Shown one piece after another: positions 1 to 6,900 of a DNA stretch of 7,840 bases. The translations under genes and the position numbers were made by a program. Source of the stretch: Rhizobium sp. Q54. GTDB lineage: Bacteria > Pseudomonadota > Alphaproteobacteria > SMXS01. Position 1 is the stretch's first letter. Each line of letters begins with the position of its first letter. The notes under the pieces were generated by a model that did not search any database, was not told where the DNA came from, and worked only from the letters and a program-made list of their open reading frames with translations. The stretch is taken from the NCBI GenBank assembly GCA_945872035.1, contig CAMBYA010000097.1:1-7840 (forward strand). The letters are read 5' to 3'.

Positions 1-203
1 ACCTGGCGGCCAAGGCGGCCCCCTACTCGCTGATGATGATGAAGCGACAGGTTTACCGGCACCTGGCCATGCCGCTGGGCGAGGCCGTGGCCGAGACGAC
101 GCAATGGATCGCCGAGAGCACCGCGCGGGACGACTTCAAGGAAGGCGTGAAAGCCTATCTGGAGCAGCGCCCGCCCCGGTTTGGCCGCATCAAGGTCGAC
201 TGA
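1..203 (+). CDS. Enoyl-CoA hydratase/isomerase family protein, C-terminal end (5' partial)
   Basis: Reading from base 3 gives 66 residues ending at TGA 201-203. The tail is a helical C-terminus of crotonase type: a stretch with LAAKAAPYSLMMMKR, a helix around ETTQWIAEST, then ARDDFKEGVKAYLEQRPPRF. The pattern D-F-x-E-G-(V)-x-A-(Y/F)-x-E-x-R-x-P-x-F just before the stop is the usual ending of enoyl-CoA hydratase/isomerase proteins, where the C-terminal helices close the active site and take part in trimer contacts. The oxyanion-hole residues and catalytic acids lie upstream of the window, so the substrate cannot be assigned; it could be a fatty-acid, aromatic-acid or amino-acid breakdown enzyme. 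A terminator follows 22 bases after the stop, so it is the last gene of its transcript and is not in the ATP-grasp operon. Confidence 0.82.
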   Translation, partial: LAAKAAPYSLMMMKRQVYRHLAMPLGEAVAETTQWIAESTARDDFKEGVKAYLEQRPPRFGRIKVD

Positions 204-225
204 ACGAGGCACCCGATTTCGACCG

Positions 226-254
226 AAGGCCGCCGCGATGCTCGCGGCGGCCTT
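226..254 (+). terminator. Hairpin terminator after the enoyl-CoA hydratase gene
   Basis: A perfect 12-bp inverted repeat: arm 226-237 (AAGGCCGCCGCG), loop 238-242 (ATGCT), arm 243-254 (CGCGGCGGCCTT), followed by TTGTCGT. The stem is very GC-rich and sits 22 bases after the TGA of the upstream gene. The T-run is short (TTT, then G), so it is weaker on paper than a classic intrinsic terminator, but position and stem perfection support the call. On the other strand the arm is flanked by TTCGGTC, so it works best for the plus strand. Confidence 0.78.
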
Positions 255-306
255 TGTCGTGCGCGGGGCCGAGCGGTGGCCAGCGTTTGGGCGGCCCGCC
301 TAAACC

Positions 307-337
307 TTGATCTTTCTGACCAATCATGTGCCACAAT
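307..337 (+). promoter_or_regulatory. Possible weak sigma-70-type promoter
   Basis: TTGATC (307-312, four of six to TTGACA) and CACAAT (332-337, four of six to TATAAT) are separated by 19 bases, longer than the preferred 17. It faces the ATP-grasp gene and lies upstream of the much better sigma-54 element. I list it only as a possible basal promoter. Confidence 0.22.
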
Positions 338-386
338 GGCGGCGGTACAGCGCCTCAGGGCGTCCGTTTTGCTGGACTTTTTGCGG

Positions 387-402
387 TGGCACGGAGCTTG
401 CT
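387..402 (+). promoter_or_regulatory. Sigma-54 (RpoN) -24/-12 promoter for the ATP-grasp/alpha-E/Anbu operon
   Basis: The element reads TGGCACG (387-393), four bases GAGC (394-397), TTGCT (398-402). It matches the sigma-54 consensus TGGCACR-N4-TTGCW at every defined base, with the invariant GG (388-389) and GC (400-401) separated by exactly ten bases. Transcription would start near 413, giving a leader of about 46 bases before the ATG at 459. Candidate dyads for an enhancer-binding activator lie upstream: GGCGG-C-CCGCC at 290-300 and GCCA-CAA-TGGC at 330-340. Neither matches an activator site I recognise. The identity of the activator is unknown. The promoter position also excludes any translation start for the next gene upstream of about 413. 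Confidence 0.75.
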
Positions 403-458
403 TCGACGGGTTATGGGAACTGAACCGCAGGGCCGATAAGGGTGACCGACGAGATCGC

Positions 459-1877
459 ATGACCAAACCCCCAGCTTTCGATGAAATGACCCTCCCCGAC
501 GGGTCCGTGCGATCCGTCTACGAAAATGTCGATAAATGGCTGCGCGAGGCGGCTGCCGACCGGCTGGACCTGAAACGGCGCGAGGCCGACACCATCTTCC
601 GCCGCCTGGGCATCACCTTCTCGGTCTATACCGAGGGCGGCGATCCCGAACGCCTGATCCCGTTCGACATCATCCCGCGTGTGTTCGGCGCCGAGGAATG
701 GGCGCGGCTGTCCGCCGGCTGCGTGCAGCGCGTACAGGGCATCAACGCCTTCATCCGCGACATCTATCATGACCAGGAGATCCTGCGCGCCGGCGTGGTG
801 CCGTCGGAGCAGGTGCTGAAGAACGACCAGTTCCGGCCGGAAATGAGCGGCATCGAGGTGCCACGCGACATCTACGCCCATATCGTCGGCATCGACATGG
901 TTCGCACCGGCGAAAACGAGTTCTACGTGCTCGAGGACAATGCCCGCACGCCGTCGGGCGTCGCCTACATGCTGGAAAACCGCGAAGTGATGATGCGGCT
1001 TTTTCCCGAGCTGTTCGCCGGCCAGCGGATCGCCCCGGTGGATACCTACGCCACCGAGCTGCTGCGCACCCTTTCCAGCGTGGCGCCTTCCGGCGCGTCG
1101 AATCCGACCATCGCGGTGCTTACCCCGGGCATCTTCAACAGCGCCTATTTCGAGCATGCGTTCCTGGCCGAGGGCATGGGCGTGGAACTGGTGGAAGGCC
1201 AGGACCTCTTCGTCGAGGACAAGAAGGTGTACATGCGCACGCCCGCCGGTCCCAAGCGGGTCGACGTGCTGTACCGCCGAATCGATGACAGCTTCCTCGA
1301 TCCCCAGGCCTTCCGGCCCGATTCGGTGCTCGGCGTACCCGGGCTGATGAGCGCCTACCGCGCCGGCAACATCAACGTCGCCAACGCGGTCGGCACCGGC
1401 ATCTCGGACGACAAGTCGATCTATACCTATATGCCCGAGATCATCCGCTTCTATCTGGGCGAGGAACCGATCCTCAACAACGTGCCGACTTTTTCCTGCC
1501 GCAACGACGAGGACTGCAAATACGTTCTCGCGCACCTGGACGAGCTGGTCGTGAAGGAAGTCCACGGGTCGGGCGGCTACGGCATGCTGATCGGCCCCAC
1601 CTCGACGAAGGAACAGCGCGAGGAATTCGCCAAGCGGATCAAGGCGACGCCGCATGTCTATATCGCCCAGCCGACGCTGGCGCTGAGCACCTGCCCCACT
1701 TTCGTCGACAGCGGCGTGGCGCCGCGCCACGTGGACCTGCGGCCGTTCGTGCTGTCGGGAGACCAGGTGCGCATGGTGCCCGGCGGCCTGACCCGCGTGG
1801 CACTGCCCGAGGGCTCGCTGGTGGTCAACTCCAGCCAGGGCGGCGGGACCAAGGACACCTGGGTGCTGGAGGGTTGA
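459..1877 (+). CDS. Circularly permuted ATP-grasp protein (type 2)
   Basis: A 472-residue protein of the circularly permuted ATP-grasp family (DUF404/DUF407 lineage), predicted to be a cytosolic ATP-dependent carboxylate-amine ligase; the substrate is unknown. Family motifs are all visible: VLEDNARTPSGVAYMLENR (residues 157-175), RRIDDSFLDP (273-282), a GNINVANAVGTGISDDK block (303-319), the glycine-rich nucleotide loop VVKEVHGSGGYGM (364-376), HVDLRPF (424-430), PGGLTRVA (441-448) and SSQGGGTKDTW near the end. Length matches the family. The frame stays open upstream to 276, but I chose ATG 459 because homologues begin near FDEMTLPDGSVR and the sigma-54 promoter lies inside the upstream extension. 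The Shine-Dalgarno is mediocre: AAGGGTGA at 438-445 with a 13-base spacer, or GAG at 451-453. Its stop is two bases before the alpha-E ATG, so the two genes are probably translationally coupled. Partnership with an alpha-E protein is typical. Confidence 0.93.
   Translation: MTKPPAFDEMTLPDGSVRSVYENVDKWLREAAADRLDLKRREADTIFRRLGITFSVYTEGGDPERLIPFDIIPRVFGAEEWARLSAGCVQRVQGINAFIRDIYHDQEILRAGVVPSEQVLKNDQFRPEMSGIEVPRDIYAHIVGIDMVRTGENEFYVLEDNARTPSGVAYMLENREVMMRLFPELFAGQRIAPVDTYATELLRTLSSVAPSGASNPTIAVLTPGIFNSAYFEHAFLAEGMGVELVEGQDLFVEDKKVYMRTPAGPKRVDVLYRRIDDSFLDPQAFRPDSVLGVPGLMSAYRAGNINVANAVGTGISDDKSIYTYMPEIIRFYLGEEPILNNVPTFSCRNDEDCKYVLAHLDELVVKEVHGSGGYGMLIGPTSTKEQREEFAKRIKATPHVYIAQPTLALSTCPTFVDSGVAPRHVDLRPFVLSGDQVRMVPGGLTRVALPEGSLVVNSSQGGGTKDTWVLEG
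1868..1873 (+). promoter_or_regulatory. Shine-Dalgarno deciding the alpha-E start
   Basis: GGAGGG lies inside the last codons of the ATP-grasp gene, six bases before ATG 1880. A TTG at 1874 in the same frame would touch the Shine-Dalgarno and cannot use it. ATG 1880 is therefore the start, giving the family's usual N-terminus MLSRTADNLYW. Confidence 0.8.
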
Positions 1878-1879
1878 AC

Positions 1880-2917
1880 ATGCTGAGCCGCACCGCGGAT
1901 AATCTGTACTGGATGGGCCGCTACATCGAGCGATCCGAGAACAACGCCCGCATCCTGGACGTGGCGCACCGCATGTCGCTGCTGCCGTCGCTGACCGGCG
2001 AACACCGCACGGAATGGCAGTCGGCGATCACCATATCGGGCGGCGAAGCCCATTTCGCCGAACATTACGGCACGCCCAACGAGACCAACGCGGTCTATTA
2101 CATGACGCTGGACCGCGACAACTCGTCGTCGATCTATTCCTGCCTGCGGGCGGCGCGCGAAAACTGCCGCGCCATCCGCCACGCCGTGCCGACCGAGGTG
2201 TGGGAAGCGGTCAACACCACCTGGTTCGAAATCCGCGACATGACCCAGAACCGGCTGCTGAGCCGAGGCGCGCAACAGTTCTACGACTGGGTGAAGGAAC
2301 GCTCGAGCCTGTTCCGCGGCGTCACCGTCGGCACCATGCTGCAGGACGATTCGTTCCATTTCGCCCGCCTGGGCACGTTCCTCGAGCGCGGCGACAACAC
2401 CGCCCGCATCCTCGACGTGAAATTCCACGTCCTGCTGCCCATGGGCGAGCAGATTGGCGGCGCGCTGGACTATTATCAGTGGACCGCCCTGCTCCGCTCG
2501 GTATCGGCGCTGCGAAATTACCGCCGCGTGTTCGGCTCGGAAGTGGTGCCGTCGCGGGTCGCCCAGCTGCTGATCCTGATGGAAGCCATGCCCCGGTCGC
2601 TGCATCACTGCCAGGCCGAGATCGTCACGCACCTGGACGCGCTCGGCGTGGCCTATGGCCAACGGCACGAATGCCACCGCATGGCTGGCGAAGCCCATGC
2701 CAAGCTGCGCTTCGGCAAGATCGAGCACATTTTCGATGTGGGCCTGCACGAATACCTGACCGACTATATCGAGCGGAACGCCAATCTGGGCGTCCAGATC
2801 GCCAAGGATTTCCTGCTGACGCGCGAGCCGGTGATTGCCGAGCCGGCCAGCCAGGGCCAGACACCCGGCATGCAGACCCAGACCATGGGCGGCATGAGCC
2901 AGACGCAGTCGGGGTAG
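1880..2917 (+). CDS. Alpha-E domain protein (DUF403 family)
   Basis: A 345-residue helical protein of the alpha-E family, which has no established reaction. It is found almost always beside circularly permuted ATP-grasp proteins and is thought to assist peptide-bond or amide formation or handling of the product. The N-terminus MLSRTADNLYWMGRYIERSENNARILDV is diagnostic. The domain is internally duplicated: GRYIERSENNARILDV (residues 13-28) returns as GTFLERGDNTARILDV (165-180), each with the E-R-x-(E/D)-N-x-A-R-I-L-D-V core that gives the family its name. Further conserved blocks are LDRDNSSSIYSCLRAARENCRAIR (78-101), YYQWTALLRSVSALRNYRR (198-216) and PRSLHHC (238-244). The last about 22 residues (from about 324) form a Gln/Thr/Met/Gly-rich tail with GMQTQTMGGMSQTQ that looks disordered and is not part of the domain. 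Start chosen by the GGAGGG site at 1868-1873. It forms one transcription unit with the ATP-grasp gene. Confidence 0.92.
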   Translation: MLSRTADNLYWMGRYIERSENNARILDVAHRMSLLPSLTGEHRTEWQSAITISGGEAHFAEHYGTPNETNAVYYMTLDRDNSSSIYSCLRAARENCRAIRHAVPTEVWEAVNTTWFEIRDMTQNRLLSRGAQQFYDWVKERSSLFRGVTVGTMLQDDSFHFARLGTFLERGDNTARILDVKFHVLLPMGEQIGGALDYYQWTALLRSVSALRNYRRVFGSEVVPSRVAQLLILMEAMPRSLHHCQAEIVTHLDALGVAYGQRHECHRMAGEAHAKLRFGKIEHIFDVGLHEYLTDYIERNANLGVQIAKDFLLTREPVIAEPASQGQTPGMQTQTMGGMSQTQSG

Positions 2918-2943
2918 TCGCTCCCCGGCTGAACGACGTATTG

Positions 2944-2965
2944 GCAGCGGGCAATTGCGCGCTGC
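2944..2965 (+). repeat. 22-base palindrome in the alpha-E/Anbu gap
   Basis: GCAGCGG-GCAATTGC-GCGCTGC forms a two-fold palindrome centred between 2954 and 2955; ten of eleven base pairs match, the only mismatch being G2950/G2959. It lies 27 bases after the alpha-E stop and 52 bases before the Anbu start. As DNA it could be an operator for a dimeric regulator of a separate Anbu promoter. As RNA it could form a hairpin stabilising or attenuating the message. No T-run follows, so it is not an intrinsic terminator. TTGGCA at 2941-2946 resembles a -35 box, but I see no good -10 at 16-18 bases from it. Confidence 0.5.
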
Positions 2966-3003
2966 AACATGGCGGCATAGTCTGTCGGCGGCGATCAGCG
3001 CCC

Positions 3004-3009
3004 GAGGAG
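3004..3009 (+). promoter_or_regulatory. Shine-Dalgarno for the TTG start of the Anbu gene
   Basis: GAGGAG lies eight bases before TTG 3018-3020. The frame is open to an ATG-less start at 2955 and there is an in-frame ATG at 3036, but neither has a comparable site. The TTG alone places Thr directly after the initiator Met, as the catalytic mechanism requires. Confidence 0.8.
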
Positions 3010-3017
3010 CACCTCTT

Positions 3018-3770
3018 TTGACCTATTGCGTCGGCATGCTGTTGTCTTCAGGCATGGTGATGGTATCGGACTCGCGTACCAACGCGGGCATGGACCACAT
3101 TTCCACCTTCCGGAAGATGCATGTGTGGGAACAGCCAGGCGAGCGCGTGGTCACCCTGATGACGGCGGGCAATCTGTCGATCAGCCAGACCGTGGTGAAC
3201 CTGCTGAAGGAGGGGATCGCCGATTCGGACGGCACCACCGAGACGCTGCTTACGGTGCCCTCGATGTTCCGCGCCGCCCAGCTGGTTGGCGCCGCGGTGC
3301 GCCAGGTCCACTCCATGTACGGCGAGGCGCTCGAAGCCGAGTCGCGGGGCTTCAACGTGTCGCTGATCCTGGGCGGGCAGATCGCCGGGCGCGGCCTGCG
3401 GCTGTTCCAGATCTACTCGGCGGGCAACTTCATCGAGGCCACGGTCGAGACGCCCTTTTTCCAGATCGGCGAGACCAAGTACGGCAAGCCGATCCTGGAC
3501 CGGGTGCTGAACTTCGACACCCCGCTGACCGGCGGCATGAAGATCGGGCTCATCTCCATGGATTCGACCTTGCGGTCGAATACGTCAGTCGGTTTGCCGC
3601 TCAACCTGGTGGTCTATGAACGGGACAAGCTGGAGCTGACCATCAACCGGACCATCCGCGAGGACGAGCCCTATTTCAACACCATCCGTCACCTGTGGTC
3701 GAACGCGCTCCACAATGCCTATGTGGACCTGCCGGAGCCGGACTGGCGCCAGACCGCGCTTCAGGTATAG
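3018..3770 (+). CDS. Anbu/HslV-like proteasome-type peptidase
   Basis: A 250-residue N-terminal-nucleophile hydrolase of the proteasome beta-subunit superfamily, matching Anbu ('ancestral beta subunit', also called BPH-like or proteasome-type protease). Removal of the initiator Met would expose Thr as the catalytic nucleophile. The start reads TYCVGMLLSSGMVMVSDSRT; Asp18 and Lys33 (17 and 32 counted from the Thr) sit where the proteasome Asp17/Lys33 charge relay belongs. Other family blocks are the NAGMDHISTFRKMHV segment (22-36), TAGNLSISQT, IYSAGNFIEAT, GETKYGKPILDR and ISMDSTLRSNTSVGLPLNL. There is no signal peptide or propeptide, so it is cytosolic and active without processing beyond Met removal. 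Length is usual. It follows alpha-E after 100 bases, where many genomes place a transglutaminase-like protease gene that is absent here. Substrates and any unfolding partner are unknown; no AAA+ ATPase is nearby. Confidence 0.92.
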   Translation: MTYCVGMLLSSGMVMVSDSRTNAGMDHISTFRKMHVWEQPGERVVTLMTAGNLSISQTVVNLLKEGIADSDGTTETLLTVPSMFRAAQLVGAAVRQVHSMYGEALEAESRGFNVSLILGGQIAGRGLRLFQIYSAGNFIEATVETPFFQIGETKYGKPILDRVLNFDTPLTGGMKIGLISMDSTLRSNTSVGLPLNLVVYERDKLELTINRTIREDEPYFNTIRHLWSNALHNAYVDLPEPDWRQTALQV

Positions 3771-3792
3771 CCGCCTGCCTCGATCGGCGGTT
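3769..3792 (+). terminator. Weak hairpin at the Anbu stop codon
   Basis: AGCCGCC (3769-3775, beginning in the TAG stop) can pair with GGCGGTT (3786-3792) using one G-U pair, around a ten-base loop. Only TTG follows, so it may be a poor terminator or a 3'-end stabiliser. The same GGCGG can alternatively pair with CCGCC at 3796-3800. Listed as possible only. Confidence 0.3.
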
Positions 3793-3863
3793 TGCCCGCC
3801 AAATCCCCATTGACCTGACGAAACGCTGAACATCACGGCGAGGGAGAGACGCGCGTACCCGTC

Positions 3864-3893
3864 TGCGTTCCGCCGGGCTCTCACGGCAACGCA
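3864..3893. repeat. Imperfect inverted repeat in the convergent gap
   Basis: TGCGTT (3864-3869) pairs with AACGCA (3888-3893) and CCG (3870-3872) with CGG (3884-3886), leaving one bulged C and an 11-base loop. It lies between the Anbu 3' end and the strong hairpin of the minus-strand gene. It may help end or protect the Anbu message. No T-run follows on the plus strand. Confidence 0.3.
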
Positions 3894-3900
3894 AAGAAAA

Positions 3901-3927
3901 AGGGCCGGAACCCGAGGTTCCGGCCCT
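3901..3927 (-). terminator. Rho-independent terminator of the giant repeat gene
   Basis: A perfect 12-bp stem: AGGGCCGGAACC (3901-3912) and GGTTCCGGCCCT (3916-3927) around the three-base loop CGA. Read on the minus strand the stem runs straight into TTTTTCTTTGC, a good T-run, and it lies 22 bases after that gene's stop. On the plus strand it is followed by GTCCTTG, so it may also stop Anbu transcription, but less efficiently. Confidence 0.9.
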
Positions 3928-3949
3928 GTCCTTGAAGCTGTCGATGCGA

Positions 3950-6900
3950 TCAGTCGCCGCTGCTGATCACGTTGATAGCCGAGTTGCCGATCGCCGTGGC
4001 GCCGATGCTGTTGCCGCGGACGCGGAACGAGCTGTTGGTGCTGTTGGCGTTCAGCGTCAGGCTCTCGCCGATACCGATAACGGTGTTGGTGACGGAAGCG
4101 GTGATGGTCGTTCCGTCGTTGGACTGGCTGTTGCCGATCGCCGCGCTCGGGTGCTGGAAGGTGCCGGTATTCAGCACGAGCTGGTTGACCGCATCGTTGC
4201 CGGTCGCGACGGCCCGTACCTCGTTGTCCTGGACGCTGAGAGCGCTGAAATCGACACCCGTCGTTTCGTTCAGGCCGTCGATGCCGATGTCCACATCCCG
4301 GATGGTCGAGGAAACCGTGACGTTGTCGGTACGCTGATCGTTGATCAGGGCATAATCGGCGCCCGTGAACGCGACCCGCGACGTCGCGCCGGGATCGATG
4401 GTGACGCCTGCTCCCGAGCTCTCCTGCAACGTGGCGCCGGCGGTGGTGATCAGCAGGTTGCTCGACCGATTGGCGCCGGAGACGGCCTCGACGATGTTGC
4501 CATCGACCGTCAGCGAACTGCTCGTCGCACCCTCGTCCAGGTTGCCCGTGAAAATCCCCACATTGTCGATGCTCGCCGACACCGTGCTGCTGTCGAGCTG
4601 CTGGACGTTGGCGAGGGCGGCCATGGCGTTGCTCGATGAACCGGCGTTCAGCGACAGCACATTGATCGAGGTAAACCCGCGTGCCTCGGCCTGGACCAGG
4701 TTGTCCTCGACCATGACGGCATCGTTGTTGTAGTCCTCCGCGGCCGACGCGCTGATATAGGAGTTGTTCACCGTGGCGGACATCGTCGCGCCGTCGCCGA
4801 ACTGCATGTTCAGCACGTTGAAGCCCGCGTCGAGTTGGATCGTCGGGTCGGTGCCGCCGGTGATCGGCGACGAACTGCCCGCGCCGGCCTCGATCGAGGC
4901 GCCGGCGACCGCGATCAGCGAATTGGTCGCGCTGCCGCCGATCGCCTGGCCCCGGATCTCGTTGTCGCTGGCGCTGGCCGTGAAGCTGCCGCCGCCACGC
5001 GGATCGTCGGCCACGGCGACGATCCCGGTGCTCTCGACGAGCGCGGTCGTGTCGCTGCCGTCATCGATGGTCTGCAGCGAGAGGACCGACGCGCCGGGAG
5101 TCGAGTTTCCCGCTGCGTTCGCGGCGATATTCGCCGACGCCGAGATGTTGAGCGAATTGGCGGCGCTGTGCTGGATCGAGGACGCCAGCACCAGGTTGTC
5201 GTCGGCGGCGATCGAGCCGCTGTCGAAGATGCCGTTGGAGATCACGCCGATCAGCGTGTCGGTAACGTCTGCGTCGACGTCCACCTCGGCCAAGACATCG
5301 CCGGGATCGCCCTGCACGTTGACGACGGCCAGGGAACTCCGGACGTCGACGTCGGCATCGTCGCCGTTCGGCGCGTTGGCGGTATTGGTCGGGTCGTAGT
5401 TCAGCACGTTGTTGCTGTTGCGGAACACCACGTTGGTGCCGTCGCTGTTCAGGTCGTTGGTCGCCCGGTTGCCGGAGGACAGCGCGGCGACGGCGTTGCC
5501 GTTGGCCGTGAACGAGCTGTCGTTGATGGAACCGTCCACGTTCGCGAGCACGACGATCTGGGTGCCATCCACCGCCGAGTCGTACAACACGTACTCGTCC
5601 GCGTACTGCAGGTTCGACAGGAACGCCTGGGCCTCGTTATCGATATAATCGAGCGACAGCGTGCTGAAACCGTCGCTGCCCCGGCTCTCGGCCACCACCA
5701 GATTGGAGTCGGCGCTGATGCTGGAGTCGTTGATGTCGCCGACCAGATCGCCGTTGCCGAAGTAGAACGGCGGCAGCGACGCGCCGCCGGCCAGCATTTC
5801 CAGCTGCGTATTGCTGATGGAGGTCGACACGCCGACCGAGCTGACCTGACGCGAGGCCAGCGACACCGACGTATCCTGCTGCACGATGATGCCGCCCTCG
5901 GTGACCGCCAGGATCGGGTTCTCCGCTTCCGGGTTCTCCAGGCTGGTGCCGCTGGCGTCGAGCGTGTTCACCACGTTATTGATGCGCGCAAGCGCCCGGA
6001 TCGAGTTGTCGTCGACGCTCAGGTCGCTGCTGTCGATGCTGGAGGTGGCGTTGTCATTGGCATTGAGCGTGAAATTCACGTCGAAGATGTCGACGGAGAA
6101 GCCGCCCGTGTTGACGCTGCCCTGGCCCCACTGGTTGGACACCAGGGTAGCGATCGGGCCGTTGGCTGCATCGGGGCCATCGAGATCGGCCACATCGAGG
6201 TCGAAGGTGGCGACGTCGAGGACCAGACTGTTGGTCGCGTCATTGCCGCTGGCGAGGCCCGACAGGCTGTTGCCGTCGATCTCGGCGAGCGTGCTCTCGA
6301 TGGCGTTGCCATCGACCGACAGGCCGATGGTGATGTCGCTGCTGTCGATGATATTGTCGACACCGTCGATGCCGAGGGCGAAGAACGCCTGATCGTTCAC
6401 CAGCGTGTTCTCGCCGACGACGGTCGACGAGGAGCCGACCTCGGCGCTGATGGTGCTGACGCCACTGAAGATGGTGCCGGTGAGGACCTGGGTCTGAGCC
6501 GACACGTCGAGCGTGTTGGTCGCCAGATTGATGCGGGCGGACGAGCTGTTGCTGTTGTCGTTCGCCTGCACCGTCAGGTTGAGCAGCGGATTGTCGGCCG
6601 CGGTCACGTCGATGTCGATGTCGAGGTCGTCCTGATCGACCAGCATCTGGGCCGAGCCGTCGACGCCGTCCTCATCGGCCAGGGTCTGCACGTTGACCAG
6701 CGAGGATGACGCATCGATCGTCACCGCATCGACCGCGACATCCGAGGTCGCCTGGTTCAGGGTCGCGGCGATGGTGGTGGTGTTTTCGTTGGCGGTGATT
6801 TCGGAATTCTGGACCAGGGACTGGCCGATCCCCTCGATATTGCCGCCGCTGTTGTCGCCGACATCGATGTTGATCAGATTCCCGTTCGCCGAAGCAACCA

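Noticed and set aside
413..439. Eight-codon upstream open frame (ATG 413 to TAA 439) in the ATP-grasp leader
   Set aside because: Its ATG coincides with the predicted transcript start, so no ribosome site would precede it; probably chance.
276..458. 61-residue N-terminal extension of the ATP-grasp protein
   Set aside because: It has no similarity to the family's N-terminus, has no Shine-Dalgarno, and contains the sigma-54 promoter, so transcripts from that promoter would not include it.
411..2749. Two long minus-strand open frames (411-1730 and 1658-2749) opposite the ATP-grasp and alpha-E genes
   Set aside because: They are His/Arg/Ala/Gly-rich antisense shadows of two well-identified protein families on the plus strand and overlap each other.
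2014..3021. Plus-strand open frame shifted within alpha-E and running across the gap to Anbu
   Set aside because: Pro/Arg-rich translation typical of a shifted frame in GC-rich DNA. The alpha-E frame carries all conserved motifs through to its own stop.
6608..6624. Short GTCGAT hexamer run inside the giant gene
   Set aside because: Fewer than three copies, and it simply encodes the alternating Asp-Ile-Asp-Val stretch; not a phase-variable repeat because a six-base unit keeps the frame.
4835..6709. Long open frame (about 620 codons) on the plus strand opposite the giant repeat gene
   Set aside because: Its product is a monotonous Asp/Arg/Val/Gly-rich chain produced by reading GC-rich repeat codons in antisense. 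It has no domains, no convincing start site, and the opposite strand has a clear repeat protein with terminator.
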